IMG/VR virus record: IMGVR_UViG_3300009103_001114 | Span: 1-33,025 of that record | Direction: 5' to 3' (one strand) | DNA: 33,025 nt | Source of the DNA: a virus | Shown: positions 28,582 to 33,025 of the stretch, piece after piece | Position numbering within the stretch: the first letter of the stretch is position 1 | Layout of the letters: every line of letters begins with the position of its first letter | The notes under the pieces: model-generated | What the model was told of the DNA's origin: nothing | Database searches by the model: none | The model's input: the letters and a program-made list of their open reading frames with translations, nothing else | Made by a program: the position numbers and the translations under genes

Positions 28582-30023
28582 AATAAACCAAAACTCTTAA
28601 TAATAGTTTTGTGTGAAACAAATGGCAAATATTTGTAATCACGATCAAACCATTGTAGCATATCAATTACCTGATCTGAAAAGGAAGACATTTCATACTC
28701 TGCTTTAATGGCATCTACATCAAACCATTTAAGTCCATGTAAAATAGGAATGTAATTATTAGCATGAAATAATACCCAAGAACTATCAATGTCTGAGTTA
28801 TGAGGCATTCTATGCTTCCACATATCAAGATTATACTGCAATGAATCTGGAATCTTCAAGTTATTTTTAATCTCTTTCCAAAAAGGAGTATCCTCCTTAG
28901 TAGTAAGATAATGTGCAACAATATAATCAACTATATTGTCATAAATTCCCACTACAATCTCATTATACCTTATATAATCATTTGAGGGAAGCATTGCAGC
29001 CAAAGCAAATACCTGTTGAATACTACTCCCAATAGAAGTTGCTTCTAAAGGCTCAACAAAATTACTAGAAAGACCTATAGCACAACAATTTTTATCCCAA
29101 AATTTTTCTAATCTTCCTGCTTCAAATTTAAAATGTTTAGCATCTCTAATCTTCTGCCCTACATATTTTTCCATCTCCCTATGTGCTTCTCTTTGTGAAA
29201 TAAAATCATCAGAATACACATACCCATTACCAGTCTTTTCCTGTACCGGAATAGTCCATCCCCATCCAGCACTATGAGCAGTTGCTTTAGTCCATAAATT
29301 ATATTCCTCCATCTCTTTAGTCTGAAAAGCCATGGCAGAATTTAAAGGAAGATAATCACTATATGATTTCCACTTAACTCCCAATTTTTTTTGAAGTATT
29401 AACCTACTAAACCCACTACAATCAATATAAAAATCTGAGTAATAATTATTTCTTGTACCACAAAGATATTTGATACTACCGTCATCCTTTAGAAAAATAT
29501 TTTTAATATCATCAACACGAATTTTAATATTTCTCTCAATACATTTCTTATGTAACCATTTATTTAACTTAAAAGTATCAAAATGAAATTGCCGAGTGGG
29601 AGTATTATTAAGATTATTATAAAAAGATAAAGGAGTTTTATTATGCCACATCCAACGTGGATTTAAATCTTTAGGATGATGTTGATTAGCAACTAAATGA
29701 GAATAAACATAATAATAACCTTTATAATTGGAATCAAAAATATCAATTATCGAATGTAAAAAGGGATTATCATCCCATCCCTCAAACATGACCCCCATCT
29801 TAAAGGTGGCACCACACTCACGTATTACCTCAAAGTGATTAAAATCACAATAAGAAATAAAATCATCCCATTGTTCAGTTGACCCCTCACCAACTCCCAC
29901 AATACCAATATTCTCAGATTCAACAATCTCAATATTACATTGTGGGAATCTTTTCTTTAATATAAGTGCCGATACACACCCAGCTGTGCCACCGCCAACT
30001 ACCGTAATGGTATTAATTTTCAT
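28578..30023 (-). CDS. FAD-dependent tryptophan halogenase-like enzyme
   Basis: A 481-residue flavin halogenase. The FAD motif GGGTAG is at 10-15. The probable catalytic Lys75 lies in GATFKMGVMFEGW. The diagnostic GWGWTIP is intact at 253-259, and FVEPLEATS (322-330) holds the conserved Glu. The family chlorinates, brominates or iodinates aromatic rings using FADH2 from a separate reductase, which I do not see here. Start ATG 30023, four bases after the clamp stop; an upstream TTG is unlikely. It sits between clamp and clamp-loader genes. The substrate is unknown. It differs strongly from the shorter halogenase at 18999-20108. Confidence 0.93.
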   Translation of the reverse strand: MKINTITVVGGGTAGCVSALILKKRFPQCNIEIVESENIGIVGVGEGSTEQWDDFISYCDFNHFEVIRECGATFKMGVMFEGWDDNPFLHSIIDIFDSNYKGYYYVYSHLVANQHHPKDLNPRWMWHNKTPLSFYNNLNNTPTRQFHFDTFKLNKWLHKKCIERNIKIRVDDIKNIFLKDDGSIKYLCGTRNNYYSDFYIDCSGFSRLILQKKLGVKWKSYSDYLPLNSAMAFQTKEMEEYNLWTKATAHSAGWGWTIPVQEKTGNGYVYSDDFISQREAHREMEKYVGQKIRDAKHFKFEAGRLEKFWDKNCCAIGLSSNFVEPLEATSIGSSIQQVFALAAMLPSNDYIRYNEIVVGIYDNIVDYIVAHYLTTKEDTPFWKEIKNNLKIPDSLQYNLDMWKHRMPHNSDIDSSWVLFHANNYIPILHGLKWFDVDAIKAEYEMSSFSDQVIDMLQWFDRDYKYLPFVSHKTIIKSFGLL

Positions 30024-30027
30024 TCCA

Positions 30028-30693
30028 TCATCCAAAAGTGGAATCTGGTTCTAATGCAATGTAATAAGTAAGATCATGATTCTTACAAGTGAATCTGGAT
30101 AAAAGTTTCTGAGATACAACAACATCATAAGTTCCTGGAAGAACCTTAATATTTTCTACTTTGAAATTAAAGCAGAATTCATTCTCAGTCTCACCAACAA
30201 CAATCGCAAAATCATTTGAAGTATCATTCTTCTTGTCCCGCACAAGAACCTTAACTACACCATCTTTACCAACTACAGATAAATCAGGCAGTTGATAAAT
30301 GGATGCTGCCTTAAGCAATTTATCCAATTGATCTGTACTTAGATCAAAAGTAGCATCTTCACTTGGAAGAGTAATTGGCTTCTCTGGAGGTGTAATAATT
30401 ACATTAGGATCAGCAAAGAAATAATTAGAACGAGATCTTCCTTCTCTAATAACCACATGACCTTCATTCTGAAAATCAAGTTCAGGATCATGATGAAGAC
30501 CCATCCCATTAAGAAATTGTCCTAAATCATAGATTCCAAAATCTTGAGGAAACTCTTCTTCAACTGTTGCTTCAGCAAGAATATTCTTCATCACACTAAT
30601 AGTACGAAGCCTATTCCCTTGCTTAAAAAGAATTGATTGATTAATAGTCGAAAAGTTTTTGAGTAAAGAGAGAGTTTTGTCAGAAAGTTTCAT
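30028..30693 (-). CDS. 45: Sliding clamp, T4 gp45-like
   Basis: A 221-residue processivity clamp. From MKLSDKTLSLLKNFSTINQSI it aligns with the T4 gp45 N-terminus, and FGIYDLGQFL, FADPNVIITPPEKPI and YYIALEPDST match later strands. The ring tethers DNA polymerase and, in T4, activates late transcription. I start at ATG 30693 because T4 gp45 starts at the same residue; the frame is open upstream to a GTG at 30726, which would add 11 residues and enlarge the overlap. T4 gp45 is 228 residues. It is followed closely by the halogenase. Confidence 0.95.
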   Translation of the reverse strand: MKLSDKTLSLLKNFSTINQSILFKQGNRLRTISVMKNILAEATVEEEFPQDFGIYDLGQFLNGMGLHHDPELDFQNEGHVVIREGRSRSNYFFADPNVIITPPEKPITLPSEDATFDLSTDQLDKLLKAASIYQLPDLSVVGKDGVVKVLVRDKKNDTSNDFAIVVGETENEFCFNFKVENIKVLPGTYDVVVSQKLLSRFTCKNHDLTYYIALEPDSTFG

Positions 30694-31426
30694 AACCACG
30701 GGTCGGAGTTTCATTAGTTTGGCCACTGAAGTAATACAACAGCAAGCAATAGTGCATTGCCTTTAGTATATCACGTTTTGCTTGTCCTTTCTTATCATAC
30801 CGACTCAAATACTTGAGTGCATTAGATCGGCAAAAAGATTCTGCATCACCTACAGAATGGATAAGATCAAGAGTTTGAACATCAGAATTCTCATTCGTAT
30901 AATGTCCTTGATAAGTTGAAGAAACATAATCAGAAAGATCCTTCATACTCTTATCTTCTTGATATTTTCTAAAAGATGATCCTTCAAAATCAGGTCTAGG
31001 TTTTTGATTAACCTCCCAATCATACTCTGGTAATATAGGATTATACCCATCAGCAAAATAATTATCCATCGATAATTCATCATAAGCAGTATTACCACCA
31101 CCACTTAAATAAATATGATCCTCACCAACACCACCATATTCGGTAACTCCACTAATAGCAACAGTATCTGCACCTGCTATCGAACTAAAATTCAAATTAA
31201 TACTATCACTCCCGGTCTCAGAAGTAAAATTAAGATTTAAAGTATCAAATGGATTCTCTGCATCTGGATCATTTCGATCATAATCGAACCAATATTTTGA
31301 TTTTCCTTCATTTCCATCAGTACTAATACCACTCATACCATTCTCCTTAATAGGGTAGGTTTCATCCATTGTTCCATTAATCTCTTCCCATAACAAACTC
31401 CATGCATTAATCATTGTACATTTCAT
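30680..31426 (-). CDS. DUF3310-domain protein with RTX-like N-terminal repeats
   Basis: A 248-residue protein in two parts. Residues about 170-238 look like DUF3310 (also called SaV-like): HYTNENSDVQTLDLIHSVG, AESFCRSNALKYLSRYDKKG, AKRDILKAMHYCLLL. That family is common in phage replication regions with unknown function. Residues about 60-120 contain three spaced G-x-D-x-[IV]-x-[LI] units (TGSDSINL, AGADTVAI, VGEDHIYL); the last is part of GGVGEDHIY, which fits an RTX calcium-binding nonapeptide. This N-terminal part resembles acidic virion proteins. It lies between cobS and the clamp gene, overlapping both by 20 and 14 bases. Confidence 0.78.
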   Translation of the reverse strand: MKCTMINAWSLLWEEINGTMDETYPIKENGMSGISTDGNEGKSKYWFDYDRNDPDAENPFDTLNLNFTSETGSDSINLNFSSIAGADTVAISGVTEYGGVGEDHIYLSGGGNTAYDELSMDNYFADGYNPILPEYDWEVNQKPRPDFEGSSFRKYQEDKSMKDLSDYVSSTYQGHYTNENSDVQTLDLIHSVGDAESFCRSNALKYLSRYDKKGQAKRDILKAMHYCLLLYYFSGQTNETPTRGYETF

Positions 31427-32513
31427 CCTCTAGTTTGTCAAGATCTACATCACCATCGACCTTATCATAAAGTTCAAGGAATGCTTGCTTAGTCTCATCA
31501 TCAAATCTGTTCACACAAACTTGAATAGATTTCATCTTATCATTAAAGATGGCATAAGCACGTAGAATGTGAACAAGACGACGAGTACTAATGATCTCTT
31601 CAATACCACCATCATAGAATGTTTTACGAATAATGTCACCCCAATCTACCAGACGTTTGCAAAAATCAATATCAGTCACCCCAAGAGTTGATGCAACTCT
31701 TCCTAAAATCTTTGTCTCTATTGAAGGAGATGGATAATCTTGCTCAAAGGTTACAGGGAATCTCTCAAGGAATGCTTCATTAAGAACATTAGTTCCAATA
31801 AATCTTCCATCATCAGATCCCTTACCTTTTGTATTAGCAGTTGCAATTACATTAAATCCCTTTGCAGGAGAAACAAACCTACCAATCTTCTTAAGGAATA
31901 TTCCTTTACCCTCAAGGATAGGTTGTAAGCAAAGAATCTTATTGGATGCTAAATCTATCTCGTCTAAAAGGAGGACAGCTCCCCTTTCCAGTGCTTCGAT
32001 AACTGGTCCATTATGCCATACAGTGTTACCATCAATAAGGCGAAACCCACCAATAAGGTCATCTTCGTCGGTTTCGATTGTGATGTTGACACGGATCAGT
32101 TCTCGCTTGAGTTGAGCACAGGCTTGCTCGACTCCAAAGGTTTTTCCATTCCCAGAAAGACCCGTGATAAACGTAGGATAGAACACAGAGGTTTGGAGAA
32201 TGGTCTTAATATCGCTAAAAGGACCAAAGCGGACGAAGGTATCATCTGTTGCGGGTATGAGGTTCTGTTCTAATTTAGGCTCCACTGCAGGTGCAGCAAA
32301 AGAATTCTCAATATTTGCTACTGCTTTTGTTGTTACCTCCAAATTCCACTTACCACGACCAACCTTAAATTGCTCTAATTTCTTTGTAACAGTCTGATAA
32401 GCAATGTCATTCATTACACAGAACCCTCTCACATCAGCAGCAGTGAATTCGGTTCCGTAATTTGCTTTCAGACCTTCAATGATTTCTTCACGAGTCATTT
32501 TGATCTCGAACAT
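31407..32513 (-). CDS. cobS: CobS-like AAA+ ATPase
   Basis: A 368-residue MoxR/CobS-type ATPase. Walker A is GLSGNGKT (118-125) and Walker B is LLLDEID (181-187); a central GxGxF-type sensor region (IATANTKGKGSDDGRF) and SIETKIL follow. The N-terminal about 60 residues form a separate helical domain. In cobalamin synthesis CobS inserts cobalt with CobN and CobT. Cyanophage cobS is widespread, but it lacks the partner subunits here, so it may hijack the host complex or remodel another target. Start is ATG 32513; an ATG at 32498 (MTREE) is an alternative. Confidence 0.93.
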   Translation of the reverse strand: MFEIKMTREEIIEGLKANYGTEFTAADVRGFCVMNDIAYQTVTKKLEQFKVGRGKWNLEVTTKAVANIENSFAAPAVEPKLEQNLIPATDDTFVRFGPFSDIKTILQTSVFYPTFITGLSGNGKTFGVEQACAQLKRELIRVNITIETDEDDLIGGFRLIDGNTVWHNGPVIEALERGAVLLLDEIDLASNKILCLQPILEGKGIFLKKIGRFVSPAKGFNVIATANTKGKGSDDGRFIGTNVLNEAFLERFPVTFEQDYPSPSIETKILGRVASTLGVTDIDFCKRLVDWGDIIRKTFYDGGIEEIISTRRLVHILRAYAIFNDKMKSIQVCVNRFDDETKQAFLELYDKVDGDVDLDKLEDEMYND

Positions 32514-32531
32514 AGTGTGTACGTTTCAATG

Positions 32532-32537
32532 ATTATA
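32532..32537 (-). promoter_or_regulatory. Weak candidate -10 box before cobS
   Basis: The 82-base gap between the oxygenase stop and cobS contains TATAAT on the minus strand 19 bases before the cobS ATG. At the right distance upstream I see no good -35 hexamer, only AT-rich sequence. It is the only sizeable gap at this end of the window, so a cobS-45-44 promoter is expected near here, but this site is tentative. Confidence 0.3.
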
Positions 32538-32595
32538 GTATAGAGGATCATAGAAGATTTTTAATTATATGTGGACACTTTTATAATTGTACATC

Positions 32596-33025
32596 TCATA
32601 TATCTACATCAAAATTAACACTTAATCGATAATTTATATCTGTAGGGCTAGTAGAATGATGAGGAAAAGATCCATCAAATATAACTAATCGATTCTTCTT
32701 ACACTCTATCTTCTTTCTTCTCCACCCCTTCCCAAAAAATGTTGGAGCATCAGAATCATTTACATAATATAAAAGAGTATACTTACCAGAATTAAAAGAA
32801 TAATCTTGATGAGCTCCCATATGAACTCTCCTTTGAGTTCGAGGATGCATATTTATCTTTATTCTACCCACCCTAGATGGGACTATCATTCTCTTATTAA
32901 GCACAGAGCTAACCAAATCATAATAATTACTGCATAATTTGTAATCCAACATTATATGATGGACAAAATAATAATTACCCAAATATACCTGATAATTCAA
33001 ATCATTACCAAAATACCACTCAACC
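32596..33025 (-). CDS. 2OG-Fe(II) oxygenase family protein (5' end beyond window edge)
   Basis: The reading frame stays open to the right edge, so the start lies outside the window; an in-frame TTG at 33000 is not a likely start because the sequence upstream of it (WYFGND) looks like coding sequence of the same protein. About 143 codons are visible. The core is GAHQDYSFNSGKYTLLYYVN (His-x-Asp metal site), APTFFGKGW, LVIFDGSFPHHST (distal His) and INYRLSVNFDV (Arg for 2-oxoglutarate). These residues are present and in order. It lies upstream of cobS, separated by an 82-base gap. Confidence 0.83.
   Translation of the reverse strand, partial: VEWYFGNDLNYQVYLGNYYFVHHIMLDYKLCSNYYDLVSSVLNKRMIVPSRVGRIKINMHPRTQRRVHMGAHQDYSFNSGKYTLLYYVNDSDAPTFFGKGWRRKKIECKKNRLVIFDGSFPHHSTSPTDINYRLSVNFDVDI

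Noticed and set aside
32850-32857. GATAAATA string in the partial oxygenase gene
   Set aside because: Internal to a coding region, about 250 bases from its end, with no gene start near it.
1-33025. tRNA genes, CRISPR arrays, insertion sequences
   Set aside because: Nearly every base is coding and gaps are under about 170 bases; no cloverleaf-like, spaced-repeat or terminal-inverted-repeat pattern was seen by eye.

Overview
The window is a compact, AT-rich stretch of a T4-like myovirus genome of the marine cyanophage type (a Synechococcus or Prochlorococcus phage, or a metagenomic relative). Every gene I accept lies on the minus strand, so transcription runs from high to low coordinates. Most neighbours abut, or overlap through an ATGA or TAATG junction. 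T4 core genes present are the sliding clamp (45), clamp loader (44 and 62), regA, DNA polymerase (43), uvsX, the replicative helicase (41) and the primase (61, cut by the left edge). Cyanophage signature genes are cobS, mazG, hsp20, purM, a Ycf35/DUF1257 protein, a DUF2997 protein and an NdhS-like protein. Together these point to a photosynthetic host. There is no gene-free stretch longer than about 170 bases, and I see no tRNA, rRNA, CRISPR array or insertion sequence.

Layout in the direction of transcription. (1) 33025-27637: the end of a 2-oxoglutarate (2OG) oxygenase, cobS, a DUF3310 protein, clamp gene 45, a flavin halogenase and clamp loader gene 44. (2) 27640-21549: an accessory block of about 6 kb between genes 44 and 62. 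It holds an HNH endonuclease, pyrE, six small or unknown genes, a Dam-type methylase, a glycosyltransferase-like protein, two 2OG-oxygenase-like genes, an MTA/SAH nucleosidase and adenine phosphoribosyltransferase. (3) 21556-20751: genes 62 and regA. (4) 20655-20124: hsp20 as its own unit, with a perfect T4-type late promoter in front and a strong intrinsic terminator behind. (5) 20143-8874: a second long early-type unit that appears to start from a promoter folded into that terminator. It has a second flavin halogenase, purM, the DUF2997/DUF1257 pair, a paralogous pair of small proteins, 2OG oxygenase, DNA polymerase, 2OG oxygenase, NdhS-like protein, uvsX, 2OG oxygenase, Asp/Asn-hydroxylase-like oxygenase, helicase 41, two tiny genes and mazG. 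(6) 8878-873: a late unit behind a second perfect late promoter. It encodes virion-associated proteins, several with T4 capsid-targeting-like N termini, one with a nucleotidyltransferase domain, plus small membrane proteins. (7) 863-1: primase gene 61.

How the genes fit together. The replisome genes keep the usual cyanophage order but are interleaved with metabolic and oxidative tailoring genes. Seven 2OG-Fe(II)-oxygenase-like genes and two FAD halogenases sit in about 22 kb, almost all directly beside replication genes. Dam, the SAH nucleosidase and Apt can form a route from the methylation by-product SAH to AMP. PyrE and PurM feed pyrimidine and purine synthesis. Functional roles rest on family motifs read from the sequence; substrates of the oxygenases, halogenases and glycosyltransferase are unknown.
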